A DNA stretch of 39,551 nt, taken from the NCBI GenBank assembly GCA_943332105.1, contig CALQOD010000015.1:1-39551 (forward strand), written 5' to 3'. Position numbers and translations under genes: made by a program. Source of the stretch: Chitinophaga pinensis (GTDB lineage Bacteria > Bacteroidota > Bacteroidia > AKYH767-A > OLB10). Every line of letters begins with the position of its first letter. Within the stretch, counting starts at the first letter, position 1. This document shows positions 14,855 through 22,940 of this stretch, one piece after another. Below the pieces are notes generated by a model that searched no databases, had not been told where the DNA came from, and saw only the letters and a list, made by a program, of their open reading frames with translations.

Positions 14855-15208
14855 GATCGGAATAAATTGTTAGTAAAGTAATATTAAATAAAATCATTGG
14901 AATAGGAAAACAAGTAAGAATAATTTTTCCAAAGTATTATTAACAGCAATAATCATATAGAACTTTTCAAGAATAAAAGGGAAATTTAAATACCTGCATT
15001 AATTATAAAAACCGAAAACAAAGTGTTTTTTTAAGAGAGCCAAAAGTCAAATAGGATTTTAGCACAATATATAAATCAAGGTTTGCGTTAATATTTCGTT
15101 AACCACAATTACTCAACACAATTTATTTACTGTTTATAAAAAGTATCCACTGCATGGACTGAAAATTTACTGCCTGAAAAATTTGTCTAACCTTTAAACT
15201 TATATTGT
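14855..15208. other. Divergent intergenic region, AT-rich
   Basis: This stretch of about 350 bp separates the minus-strand T9SS gene from the plus-strand three-gene secreted operon, so both promoters should lie here. I see no gene and no exact TAnnTTTG box. A long run of A/T tracts makes finer calls unreliable. Confidence 0.5.
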
Positions 15209-16414
15209 ATGAAACGACAAATAAAAGTTAATGCAGTACTATTCATGCTGGGAGCATTGAGTATTTTATCGTTCAAAAGTAATGCGAGCGATACCACCAA
15301 AGTCTATAAAAATATCCTGGTCGATGTCGGACGTAAACCCGAAGTGCTCGACTCTGCTGCTATCGATGCCATACGAACTGCATCTAATGATATGTTTGCG
15401 GCCGATTTTGTAACCGTGGTCTATTCCGATGAGAGCGATAAGAAATGCGCAGATAAACTTGGCTACTTACTATTAGCCGAAGGAATTCCTCCGTCAAGAA
15501 TTGCCATGGAGCAAACAGCACTCACTACGAATCCTGCAGGTAAAATAATTAAAAGCGGTCAAGTACTCGTTTATTATAAAGCAAGCGGAGTTGAGAAAAA
15601 GAATCCAACTACATTAGTCTATAATCCCGATCCTCTTTGTGCAAAGGATACACTGATTAAATTAGAAAACGGCTATTCGCTGAAATACAGAATTTGTGAT
15701 TACCTGCTAAAATCGGGAGTGCCAGCTGTTCGTTCAATCGATCCTTATAATAATAACGAGAAATTCAGTGAAACACTCGAGAAGTACAATACCGTAGACG
15801 CATCCAGCATTCTTGCCTTTTTCAAAATAGAAAAACTCGCGAATGATACTATCATGGATGAAGTATTAATTCCATACAAGACTTCTATGTCAACCAAACT
15901 ATTGACGATGGAATATTTTGATGCTAACTCACGGATGTGGCTACCCGCACAATTTAAATATCCGAGAAAGGCAATTAACGAAAGACAATCTTATTTATGT
16001 TGCCCTGTTTCTACTTCAGGATATTATCGAATCATGGCACTCGATCAAAATAAAAACGCTTTGTTAATCCGTGCACCAAAAGGGACAGCATTTACATCAG
16101 CATCCATACAAAAAAGTGTGTATTGTAATTGGGAAGGAACTCCTGTTAACGGTGGAACTGCAATGTTGTTTCTTCTTCCAAAATTAACAGACGATATGAC
16201 AGTGCAGTATTCAATTATTGATGACAATGGAAAAATAAAATACTCTGGCGTGCAAGACTGGGAGCATATGGTAGGTCATCAATTTAAAATTAAAACATCA
16301 TCAAAAAATTATGGTGTGGTTCACGGACTAAAAGTGAACTTTCCTGCAAAAGGATATCAGGTCTATGATGATTTCGATAATGAAAAAACAGTAACCCTTA
16401 AACAAATTAAGTAA
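15209..16414 (+). CDS. Secreted protein of unknown function, first gene of three-gene operon
   Basis: The 401-residue product has a signal peptide (MKRQIKVNAVLFMLGALSILSFKSNAS). Residues about 37-130 have an alternating strand-helix-strand pattern ('KNILVDVGRKPEVLDSAAIDAI', 'FVTVVYSDESDKKCADKLGYLLLAEGIPPSRI') that recalls the OmpA C-terminal (peptidoglycan-binding) fold. The key OmpA residues were not clearly identified, so this is only a hint. The C-terminal half (about 190-400) is mixed beta sequence of no known family. The next gene starts 1 nt after its stop. Function unknown. Confidence 0.75.
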   Translation: MKRQIKVNAVLFMLGALSILSFKSNASDTTKVYKNILVDVGRKPEVLDSAAIDAIRTASNDMFAADFVTVVYSDESDKKCADKLGYLLLAEGIPPSRIAMEQTALTTNPAGKIIKSGQVLVYYKASGVEKKNPTTLVYNPDPLCAKDTLIKLENGYSLKYRICDYLLKSGVPAVRSIDPYNNNEKFSETLEKYNTVDASSILAFFKIEKLANDTIMDEVLIPYKTSMSTKLLTMEYFDANSRMWLPAQFKYPRKAINERQSYLCCPVSTSGYYRIMALDQNKNALLIRAPKGTAFTSASIQKSVYCNWEGTPVNGGTAMLFLLPKLTDDMTVQYSIIDDNGKIKYSGVQDWEHMVGHQFKIKTSSKNYGVVHGLKVNFPAKGYQVYDDFDNEKTVTLKQIK

Positions 16415-16415
16415 T

Positions 16416-17141
16416 ATGAAAAAAAGAGCATTAATAATGATGGTTTGCTTTTTAATATGCAAGGTTGCTATTTCACAAACCCCACAAGAGACTTCCGATT
16501 TGCGTATTTTATCTTTTGATGAGTGGAGTAATAAATACTCAACGTTAGATGATAAAAATAAAATCATTAATGCAGTAAGCATTTGTGAACTTACCATCGA
16601 TGGAAAAAGATGTCTGGATAATCCGGTAGAAGTAAAACTCAATGCAGATTCCAAAATGGAATTCAAAAATCTGTTGTGGTACCGTTGGGATATTCAAAAG
16701 AAACGTTGGGTGAAAGAATCGTCTCCTAAATTTCGCATCGATCGGAATAAAAAGAATGGAGCTTATTACACCGCTATAAATTGCCCTGGTGTTTATGGCT
16801 TCTTTTGTCCTGATGAAAAATTAAACAGTGGACTCAACATCATTGCACCATCGGGTTGTAAAATTTTAACGGTGAGTGTTGCACAAAAAAATCCTTCTAC
16901 AGCTTACAATGCTTTGTACGAAAAGCCAACATCAAAAATTAATATTCCTGTTTCTGATTTACAATTCGCAGGATTTATTGATGTAGAAATTATCGATAAA
17001 GCAGGAAAGCATTACGGACTTAAAAAAAATCTAATTGGTGCGCATATCGATTTGCGAAATGGATTTGACAGATGCGAAAGCATGAATTTAAAAATTAGTC
17101 GTAACGACCTTATTGAAAAACAAAACTTATCAAACAAATAA
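16416..17141 (+). CDS. Secreted protein of unknown function, second gene of three-gene operon
   Basis: The 241-residue product has a signal peptide (MKKRALIMMVCFLICKVAISQ). Its mature part has several Cys and Trp residues in patterns such as 'LLWYRWDIQKKRW' and 'INCPGVYGFFCPD'. These echo a segment of the upstream protein ('MEYFDANSRMW...CCPVSTSGYYRIM'), so the two may be distant relatives: both have 'W/M-W, then Cys, then G-Y' blocks. No catalytic motif is recognised. Coupled by a 1-nt spacer to the gene before and 4 nt to the gene after. Confidence 0.75.
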   Translation: MKKRALIMMVCFLICKVAISQTPQETSDLRILSFDEWSNKYSTLDDKNKIINAVSICELTIDGKRCLDNPVEVKLNADSKMEFKNLLWYRWDIQKKRWVKESSPKFRIDRNKKNGAYYTAINCPGVYGFFCPDEKLNSGLNIIAPSGCKILTVSVAQKNPSTAYNALYEKPTSKINIPVSDLQFAGFIDVEIIDKAGKHYGLKKNLIGAHIDLRNGFDRCESMNLKISRNDLIEKQNLSNK

Positions 17142-17145
17142 AACT

Positions 17146-18006
17146 ATGAGAAACAAAATTAAGCTAATGGTAGTGATGACTGTGTGGATGATCACTACTG
17201 CTTCCTACGGATCCACAATGGTAACCTTTGAAGATGCAATTAAACGCGGACTAATTTCTTATCACGTGAATACAGATTATGTTGCTAATCGATCAATGGA
17301 ATTAGAGTTAAACAACAACTCAAACAATCCGGTTAATGTTCAACTAGAGGCAGGCCGAATATTTTATGCAACGCAGGATATACAGCCGTATGTTGTTACG
17401 CGTCCTTCTATTATTGCACTGGCTCCGCACGCACAAGATGAAGTAATGATTTATGCACGATGCGGAAACAGCAGTGCCAAGAGTCCTTTGACCGACACTC
17501 GATTTGAAAGAACCAGTATGGGTCCGCAACTGTTAGTACAGGCATTAAACGAATTAAATAATTTACGAATTAACAATAACTCCTTAGCGCAACAGGTTGT
17601 TTGGCATTATACCAACGGACATAGTCTAAATTCTATCATAGTGTATTCAGACAATGAGAAAGAATTATTAAAACGTATTTGTGATAATGAAAATGCAGAG
17701 TTCCCTTGGTATCAAAAGCATTATGCGGCATCGCAAACAGGTAATGATTTAGATTTTTCGAATATTCCAACATTAATACAGGGCGATATGCAAGTGGTGT
17801 TAACACAGCCTACCAACATTCAGATAAAGTTGTATAACAGCGATGGCAAATCGGTAAAAACGATTTCTGCATTTTTAAATCAGCCAGCAGGGCAATGTAC
17901 AATTCCACTGAATATTAATCTGTCGGATATTGCAACAGGTGATTATAAAATTGTAATTGAAAATGATGCTGGAGTAAAAATAGATGAGCGGTCAATAGCA
18001 GTATAA
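17146..18006 (+). CDS. Secreted protein with T9SS-like C-terminal domain, third gene of operon
   Basis: I chose ATG at 17146 because it gives a normal signal peptide (MRNKIKLMVVMTVWMITTASYG) and a 4-nt spacing from the previous stop; an upstream ATG at 17113 would overlap that gene. The 286-residue product has an unrecognised middle and a C-terminal Ig-like segment (about 222-286: 'IQIKLYNSDGKSVKTISAF', 'LSDIATGDYKIVIEN'). That pattern is like T9SS type A sorting domains or FlgD-like Ig domains, but the usual 'PNP' start is missing. A segment 'NNSLAQQVVWHYTNGHSL' stands out but its meaning is unknown. A strong terminator follows 14 nt after the stop. Confidence 0.75.
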   Translation: MRNKIKLMVVMTVWMITTASYGSTMVTFEDAIKRGLISYHVNTDYVANRSMELELNNNSNNPVNVQLEAGRIFYATQDIQPYVVTRPSIIALAPHAQDEVMIYARCGNSSAKSPLTDTRFERTSMGPQLLVQALNELNNLRINNNSLAQQVVWHYTNGHSLNSIIVYSDNEKELLKRICDNENAEFPWYQKHYAASQTGNDLDFSNIPTLIQGDMQVVLTQPTNIQIKLYNSDGKSVKTISAFLNQPAGQCTIPLNINLSDIATGDYKIVIENDAGVKIDERSIAV

Positions 18007-18020
18007 GTATTTCAGGTAAG

Positions 18021-18052
18021 GAGGAGCAAATTTTTGCTCCTCTTTGTTTTTT
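18021..18052 (+). terminator. Intrinsic terminator of the three-gene secreted operon
   Basis: GAGGAGCAAA at 18021-18030 pairs with TTTGCTCCTC at 18033-18042, leaving a loop of about 2-6 nt, followed by a T-rich tail. It ends the three-gene transcript. Confidence 0.9.
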
Positions 18053-18090
18053 AATTCGTGTTGTATGAATTATTTTATCATTTTTGTATA

Positions 18091-18495
18091 ATGAACAGAC
18101 CTATTCGAGTATTAATAGCAAAAGTAGGATTAGACGGTCACGATCGTGGGGCAAAAGTGATTGCTTCTTTTTTACGTGATGCAGGTATGGAAGTCATTTA
18201 TACCGGACTTCGTCAGACACCAGAAATGGTAGTGAATGCAGCCTTGCAGGAAGATGTAGATGTGATTGGAGTTAGCATTTTATCAGGCGCTCACATGACG
18301 GTCTTTCCAAAGATTTTAAATTTGATGAAAGAGAAATCGCTGACCGATGTATTGCTTACAGGCGGTGGAATTATTCCCGATGCAGATATGAAAAAACTGG
18401 CGAACATGGGCAGCGGAGAATTATTCGCGCCAGGCACCGAAACTAAAACGATTATTAATTACATCACCGATTGGGTAAATAAAAACAGAAGATAA
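18091..18495 (+). CDS. Stand-alone cobalamin-binding domain (methylmalonyl-CoA mutase C-terminal type)
   Basis: The ATG at 18091 ([20 protein letters not shown]) is preferred over an upstream GTG at 18058. The 134-residue protein is a complete B12-binding domain: the D15-x-H17-x-x-G20 motif gives the histidine that coordinates cobalt, and 'GVSILSGAH' and 'LLTGGGIIP' form the rest of the cofactor pocket. In methylmalonyl-CoA mutase this domain is normally fused to, or partners with, the catalytic TIM barrel. Here it is alone, 5 nt before a crotonase gene. It probably serves a separate catalytic subunit encoded elsewhere, for example for acyl-CoA mutation in propionate or branched-chain metabolism (inference). 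Confidence 0.88.
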   Translation: MNRPIRVLIAKVGLDGHDRGAKVIASFLRDAGMEVIYTGLRQTPEMVVNAALQEDVDVIGVSILSGAHMTVFPKILNLMKEKSLTDVLLTGGGIIPDADMKKLANMGSGELFAPGTETKTIINYITDWVNKNRR

Positions 18496-18500
18496 TTTTT

Positions 18501-19277
18501 ATGTATCAGAATATTACAACAGAACAAAAAGGAAAAATTTTAATTGTTACGGTTAACCGCCCTGATAAATTAAACGCATTAAATAAAAATACAATTGCAG
18601 AAATTGGTGTAGCCATCAATGCTGCTTCAACTGATAATACTGTTGGAGGAATTATTTTAACGGGTGCAGGCACGAAAGCATTTGTTGCTGGTGCTGATAT
18701 CAGTGAGTTCGCTGCTTATTCGTTGGAAGAAGGGAAAGCGTTATCTGCTCACGGACATGCAGTTTTTAATTCGATTGAAGCATGTGGGAAACCTGTTATT
18801 GCAGCTGTTAACGGATTTGCATTAGGAGGAGGATGTGAATTAGCGATGGCTTGTCATATGCGTGTAGCCGCAGAAAATGCAAAGTTTGGTCAGCCGGAAG
18901 TGAAGTTAGGATTGATACCAGGATATGGTGGAACGCAACGATTACCAATGTTGATAGGTAAGAGCAAGGCCATGGAATTATTAATGACGGCTGATGTGAT
19001 TGATGCAAATGAAGCACACCGCTTAGGTTTAGTGAATCATGTGGTGCCGCAAGATAATCTGATTGCAAAGTGCGAAGAGATTTTGAATAAGATCATTGAC
19101 ATGGCGCCATTAGCTATTGGCGAGATTGTGAAAACAGTGAATGCTTGTTACGATAAAGAGAGCAATGGATATACAACTGAAATCGAACGATTTGGTGCTT
19201 GCTTCGTAACGAATGATTTTAAAGAAGGAACCGAAGCTTTTTTAGGTAAGCGCAAAGCGGATTTCAAAGGCAATTAA
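18501..19277 (+). CDS. Enoyl-CoA hydratase/isomerase (crotonase family)
   Basis: The 258-residue protein has the crotonase fold with oxyanion-hole segments (A65-D66-I67 region and 'FALGGGCE') and both catalytic glutamates, E113 and E133 ('GQPEVKLGLIPGYGGTQRL'). The 'GGCE' and 'PE' pair marks a true hydratase, which adds water to trans-2-enoyl-CoA in beta-oxidation or butyrate metabolism. It is cytoplasmic. Length is typical. The gene lies 5 nt after the B12-domain gene, so the two are probably one transcript that acts on acyl-CoA. The exact acyl chain cannot be told. 3-Hydroxybutyryl-CoA dehydratase is one candidate. Confidence 0.92.
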   Translation: MYQNITTEQKGKILIVTVNRPDKLNALNKNTIAEIGVAINAASTDNTVGGIILTGAGTKAFVAGADISEFAAYSLEEGKALSAHGHAVFNSIEACGKPVIAAVNGFALGGGCELAMACHMRVAAENAKFGQPEVKLGLIPGYGGTQRLPMLIGKSKAMELLMTADVIDANEAHRLGLVNHVVPQDNLIAKCEEILNKIIDMAPLAIGEIVKTVNACYDKESNGYTTEIERFGACFVTNDFKEGTEAFLGKRKADFKGN

Positions 19278-19452
19278 CATAATTTGCTATTAGTTTAGTT
19301 ATTTAGGGGCAAATACTGAAACTATATTTTAGAAGGCAGGTACAATGGTTTCTTGTCAAAATAGGATATTCACCAAGTTTTAATGTGATTTGACAAAAAT
19401 TACATACGTTTAAAATGCCAATTAAATATCTTCGTACCTCTTTTATAAGTCT

Positions 19453-20523
19453 ATGTTTACAATTCTACTTTCTTCTTCAATCGCATTCATCATCACCTTT
19501 TTTGCTATTCCAGCAATTATCAGGGTTTCGGTGCTTAAGGGGTTGTTTGATGAACCAACAGAGCGAAAACAGCATGCTCAAAATATCCCAACCTTAGGTG
19601 GTTTGGCCATATTTGCAGGGACTGCTTTTTCCTATACTTTTTGTTCAGCAAGCATAGAAACGAGCGTTTCACAATACATCTTAGCTGCTATTATTGTAAT
19701 GTTCTTTATCGGAATAAAAGACGATTTATTTGAGCTAACGGCACATAAAAAATTAATTGGTCAGGTGTTGGCAGCAGTGATTGTGGTATTTTTTGCGAAT
19801 ATTCGTATTACTAGTCTATGTGGCATTTTCGGCGTTTATCAGATTCCATATTGGTTTAGCGCTGGACTTTCAATCTTTACAATTTTAACCATCATTAACG
19901 CCTATAATTTAATTGATGGAATTGATGGATTAGCAGGTGGCATCGGAGCAATAGCTTCATTTACCTTCGGATTATGGTTTTATAACTACGGCAATATGGG
20001 GTTATGTATTCTGTCGTTTGCTGTATTCAGTTCACTAATTGCATTCTTGATTTATAATTTTAGTCCTGCAGCCATTTTTATGGGTGATACAGGTTCGCTT
20101 GTTGTTGGATTGATTTTATCAGTGCTGGCCATTAAATTCATAGGGTTAAGTTTCGAATCATTGCCATTTGAATTTCCATTCAGATCAAGTCCTGCTATGG
20201 CCATTGCGATTTTAATTATTCCTTTAGCAGATACATTCAGAATTTTCTTGGTGAGAATACTAAATGGAAAATCTCCTTTCGAAGCAGATAGAAATCATAT
20301 CCATCATAATTTGCTTGATTTAGGAATGACGCATAGAGAGGCTACATTAACGTTGTATGTTATCAATATTGTTTTCATTTCAACGGCTATGTTACTTCGT
20401 AATATTTCAAGCTTGTTTTTACTTTACATTCTGCTGGGAATGGCGGTCTTGTTTTGCACGCTACCTTACTTTTTAAAACTCATTTTTCGCCCACAGCAAA
20501 AAATCGTAAAAATGGCTGAATAA
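19453..20523 (+). CDS. WecA/MraY-family glycosyl-1-phosphate transferase (glycosyltransferase family 4)
   Basis: The 356-residue membrane protein has about ten helices and the family motifs: D90-D91 in 'GIKDDLF', N149-AYNLIDGIDGLAGG (N149, D155, D158), 'FMGDTGS' (G211, D212) and 'DRNHIHH' (H282, H284, H285). Such enzymes transfer a sugar-1-phosphate from a UDP-sugar to undecaprenyl phosphate on the cytoplasmic face, the first step of polysaccharide or O-antigen synthesis. The WecA/TagO branch (GlcNAc-1-phosphate) is the best fit because of the HIHH block. MraY itself is less likely. It may feed the surface sugar pathway that the flippase at 22937 serves (inference). Confidence 0.9.
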   Translation: MFTILLSSSIAFIITFFAIPAIIRVSVLKGLFDEPTERKQHAQNIPTLGGLAIFAGTAFSYTFCSASIETSVSQYILAAIIVMFFIGIKDDLFELTAHKKLIGQVLAAVIVVFFANIRITSLCGIFGVYQIPYWFSAGLSIFTILTIINAYNLIDGIDGLAGGIGAIASFTFGLWFYNYGNMGLCILSFAVFSSLIAFLIYNFSPAAIFMGDTGSLVVGLILSVLAIKFIGLSFESLPFEFPFRSSPAMAIAILIIPLADTFRIFLVRILNGKSPFEADRNHIHHNLLDLGMTHREATLTLYVINIVFISTAMLLRNISSLFLLYILLGMAVLFCTLPYFLKLIFRPQQKIVKMAE

Positions 20524-20564
20524 AGCTCTTCATACTTTATTCACTGTTTTTTAATCTTTTTCCT

Positions 20565-20572
20565 TAAATTTG
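20565..20572 (+). promoter_or_regulatory. Candidate -7 promoter box of the transglycosylase gene
   Basis: TAAATTTG matches TAnnTTTG. A TTTT run is near the expected -33 position but there is no clear TTTG. The 5' leader would be about 140 nt. Confidence 0.4.
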
Positions 20573-20721
20573 TCACTGATACATTTTTAATGTGACGATA
20601 ATAAACTGAAAACTAGTCGTTTATTGTTGTACAATAAAAACAAGTAATTGAGTTAGCTTGTTAATCACTTCAAATGTGTTTCAAGATAAATCGTCTAACC
20701 CTAAAACATAATATTAATCGA

Positions 20722-22428
20722 ATGAATCCATTAAAAAAATTAAGTAAAATTTTCTTGATTTTTTTCTTTTCCCTAGTGGGTACAAAATCTTCGGTTGCAC
20801 AGATTAGCGATTCTACACAAAACATCAGAGCTATTTCAAGCATGCTGGATAGTTTGGTTACACTAAATCACGTAGTACGATTCAATTGCTTAGATGCCAA
20901 TTGCTTTAACTCAAGCATGGCGAATACAGGAGTGATTCCTTATTTTTCGGATGAGGAATACATCGCAAGAATGTCCAAGATTTCTTGTCCGATTCCACTT
21001 TCGTACAACCGATATGTAAAAGACTTTATCGATTTGTATGCTTACAAGCGAAGAGCATTAACGCAAAGGGTAATGGGCTTATCCAGTCTTTATTTTCCAA
21101 TGTATGAAGAGGTATTAGATAAAGAAGGATTGCCACTTGAATTCAAATATTTATCAATCATCGAATCGGCACTTAATCCGATAGCAGTATCACGAGTAGG
21201 TGCAACAGGACTTTGGCAGTTCATGTATTCAACCGGAATCATCTATGATTTAAAGGTGAATTCATTTACTGATGATCGTCGTGATCCAGTGAAATCAACG
21301 CATGCAGCATGTAAATACTTCAAAGACATGTATTCGATTTACGGAGACTGGTTGCTTGTAATTGCATCTTATAATTGCGGAGCAGGTAATGTCAATAAAG
21401 CGATAAAGCGTTCAGGAGGTAAAAAGAATTTCTGGGAAATCATGCAGTATTTGCCTGCTGAAACAAGAAGTTATGTACCCGCATTTATTGCTGTAGCGTA
21501 TGTGATGAATTATTCGCGTGATCATAATTTGTATCCAATTACACCTGCTTATTCTTACTTTCAGGTTGATACAATTAATGTAACCCAGCAGGTGAACTTT
21601 AATGTACTTGCTAATCAAATCGACTTACCGTTAGATGTAATTTCTTTTTTGAATCCTATCTATAAGAAGAATTATATACCAGATACGGAAGAGAGTTATA
21701 CGCTTCGACTTCCAACAAATAAAATCGCGTTGTATATGGCGAAAGAGGAACAAATTATTGCATCGTCAATTCCTCCTCCAAAGCCAGTAATGCCCATTGC
21801 AGTTAAAGTTGTAATTAAAGATTCTGCCTCAACAGATAGTTCATTGGCTATTCAACAAATTGATTCTACTAATGCTGTAGCACAAACAGTGGAAGTAGTT
21901 AAAACGCAGTATAAGTTTGTCGAAAAGAAAGTTGTAAAAACACATATCGTTAGAAAGAATGAATCTGTAACCTCTATTGCTGCATTATACAAAATGTCTG
22001 TTGCTGAACTAAAGCGCATCAATCGTTTAAAAACAAATTTACTTTTAAAAGGCCAGCGATTAACAGTAAACACTTCCGTTAAAACGAAAGTTCCCGTTGA
22101 AAATAGCTCGGTTACAATAAAGCAAAAGTCTATTTCCAATACTTCAACAGATATTGTCACGGCTACAGCAGTAAAAGATTCTTCGGGAAAAGCATTAATT
22201 GTTGATGCTAAAACGGATAGCATAGCCGTAAATATGGCTAAAACAAATCCCGCACCTCCAGTTGTAACGCCAAAATATATTTACTATTTAGTTCAACCTG
22301 GTGATACATTATGGAACATTGCTAGAAGATACAATGGTGTTACAATCGAAATGATTAAGAATATCAATAATTTAAGGTCTTCCGAGTTGAAGATTGGAAC
22401 TAAATTGAAAGTATTAGTGAATGGTTAA
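20722..22428 (+). CDS. LysM lytic transglycosylase (MltD-like)
   Basis: The preferred start is ATG at 20722, which gives a signal peptide (MNPLKKLSKIFLIFFFSLVG...); an ATG at 20674 would add a charged leader. The 568-residue protein has an SLT-type catalytic domain (about 130-280) with the catalytic glutamate E148 in 'SIIESALNP', then 'GATGLWQF' and 'ASYNCGAGNV'. Two LysM domains (about 405-450 and 519-566) bind peptidoglycan. This is the architecture of MltD: it cleaves glycan strands to 1,6-anhydro products during wall remodelling, in the periplasm. A Thr/Ser/Val-rich linker joins the LysM domains. A -7 box at 20565 and a leader of about 150 nt precede it. Confidence 0.92.
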   Translation: MNPLKKLSKIFLIFFFSLVGTKSSVAQISDSTQNIRAISSMLDSLVTLNHVVRFNCLDANCFNSSMANTGVIPYFSDEEYIARMSKISCPIPLSYNRYVKDFIDLYAYKRRALTQRVMGLSSLYFPMYEEVLDKEGLPLEFKYLSIIESALNPIAVSRVGATGLWQFMYSTGIIYDLKVNSFTDDRRDPVKSTHAACKYFKDMYSIYGDWLLVIASYNCGAGNVNKAIKRSGGKKNFWEIMQYLPAETRSYVPAFIAVAYVMNYSRDHNLYPITPAYSYFQVDTINVTQQVNFNVLANQIDLPLDVISFLNPIYKKNYIPDTEESYTLRLPTNKIALYMAKEEQIIASSIPPPKPVMPIAVKVVIKDSASTDSSLAIQQIDSTNAVAQTVEVVKTQYKFVEKKVVKTHIVRKNESVTSIAALYKMSVAELKRINRLKTNLLLKGQRLTVNTSVKTKVPVENSSVTIKQKSISNTSTDIVTATAVKDSSGKALIVDAKTDSIAVNMAKTNPAPPVVTPKYIYYLVQPGDTLWNIARRYNGVTIEMIKNINNLRSSELKIGTKLKVLVNG

Positions 22429-22462
22429 TTAACAAACTCTTTTTATTTAAGAGGAAAAGGTG

Positions 22463-22470
22463 TAAATTTG
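22463..22470 (+). promoter_or_regulatory. -7 promoter box of tRNA-Gln
   Basis: TAAATTTG lies 16 nt before the tRNA, a good distance for a transcript starting just ahead of it. The -33 region is only TTTT at 22440-22443, at 19-bp spacing. Confidence 0.55.
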
Positions 22471-22486
22471 CCCCGCGAAAGTTGAT

Positions 22487-22557
22487 TGACCGATGGTGTA
22501 ATGGCAACACTGCAGATTTTGATTCTGCCTTTCAAGGTTCGAATCCTTGTCGGTCAA
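22487..22557 (+). tRNA. tRNA-Gln (anticodon TTG)
   Basis: A full 71-nt cloverleaf can be drawn. The acceptor TGACCGA pairs with TCGGTCA, the short D stem GTG with CAC, the anticodon stem GCAGA with TCTGC around loop TTTTGAT (anticodon TTG), and the T stem CAAGG with CCTTG around TTCGAAT. The discriminator base is A and the CCA is not encoded. Confidence 0.96.
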
Positions 22558-22566
22558 CAGTACTAC

Positions 22567-22602
22567 AAGAAAGCTCCAATTTGGGGCTTTCTTATTTTTT
22601 AA
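22567..22602 (+). terminator. Intrinsic terminator after tRNA-Gln
   Basis: An 11-bp stem (22567-22577 with 22583-22593, one G-T pair) with a 5-nt loop is followed by a T-rich tail. It begins 9 nt after the tRNA. It lies just past the stop of the convergent thioredoxin gene and may act in both directions. Confidence 0.88.
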
Positions 22603-22613
22603 TGTATTAGATA

Positions 22614-22940
22614 TTAAATTAAAAACTCTTCAATGCGCTTTTTTAAATCCTGTGCTAATTCAAATCCAGGCATCCTCCAACGCATTTGCGCATTCTTATA
22701 AATCATCAAGGTAGGGACACTCATTATCGCAAAATGCTTTTGTAAAGCAGGATTTTTATCAATATCAATTTTGCAAATAACTACATCTGCTGGAAGTTCT
22801 TTTGCTAGTGCTGCCAATATTTCATCTAACATTTTACAGGGCTCACACCAGACTGCATAAAAGTCGAATAAAATTAATCCGTGTAAAATGGTAAATTCTT
22901 CAAAGGAATTTACATCTTCAAATTCTTCTTTAATAATCAT
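22614..22940 (-). CDS. Thioredoxin-family protein
   Basis: The 108-residue protein has the redox centre W31-C32-E33-P34-C35 (a WCxPC variant) and the cis-proline loop 'VPTLMIY'. It has no signal peptide, so it is probably cytoplasmic and reduces disulfides. The central residue pair is EP rather than the usual GP of classical thioredoxin, which may shift its redox potential. It is last in the five-gene surface operon, with its start overlapping the flippase stop by 4 nt (ATGA). A general thioredoxin role is likely; a specific role in the operon is unknown. Confidence 0.9.
   Translation of the reverse strand: MIIKEEFEDVNSFEEFTILHGLILFDFYAVWCEPCKMLDEILAALAKELPADVVICKIDIDKNPALQKHFAIMSVPTLMIYKNAQMRWRMPGFELAQDLKKRIEEFLI

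Noticed and set aside
21852-22223. A 123-codon minus-strand frame
   Set aside because: It is the antisense of the linker and LysM part of the lytic transglycosylase.
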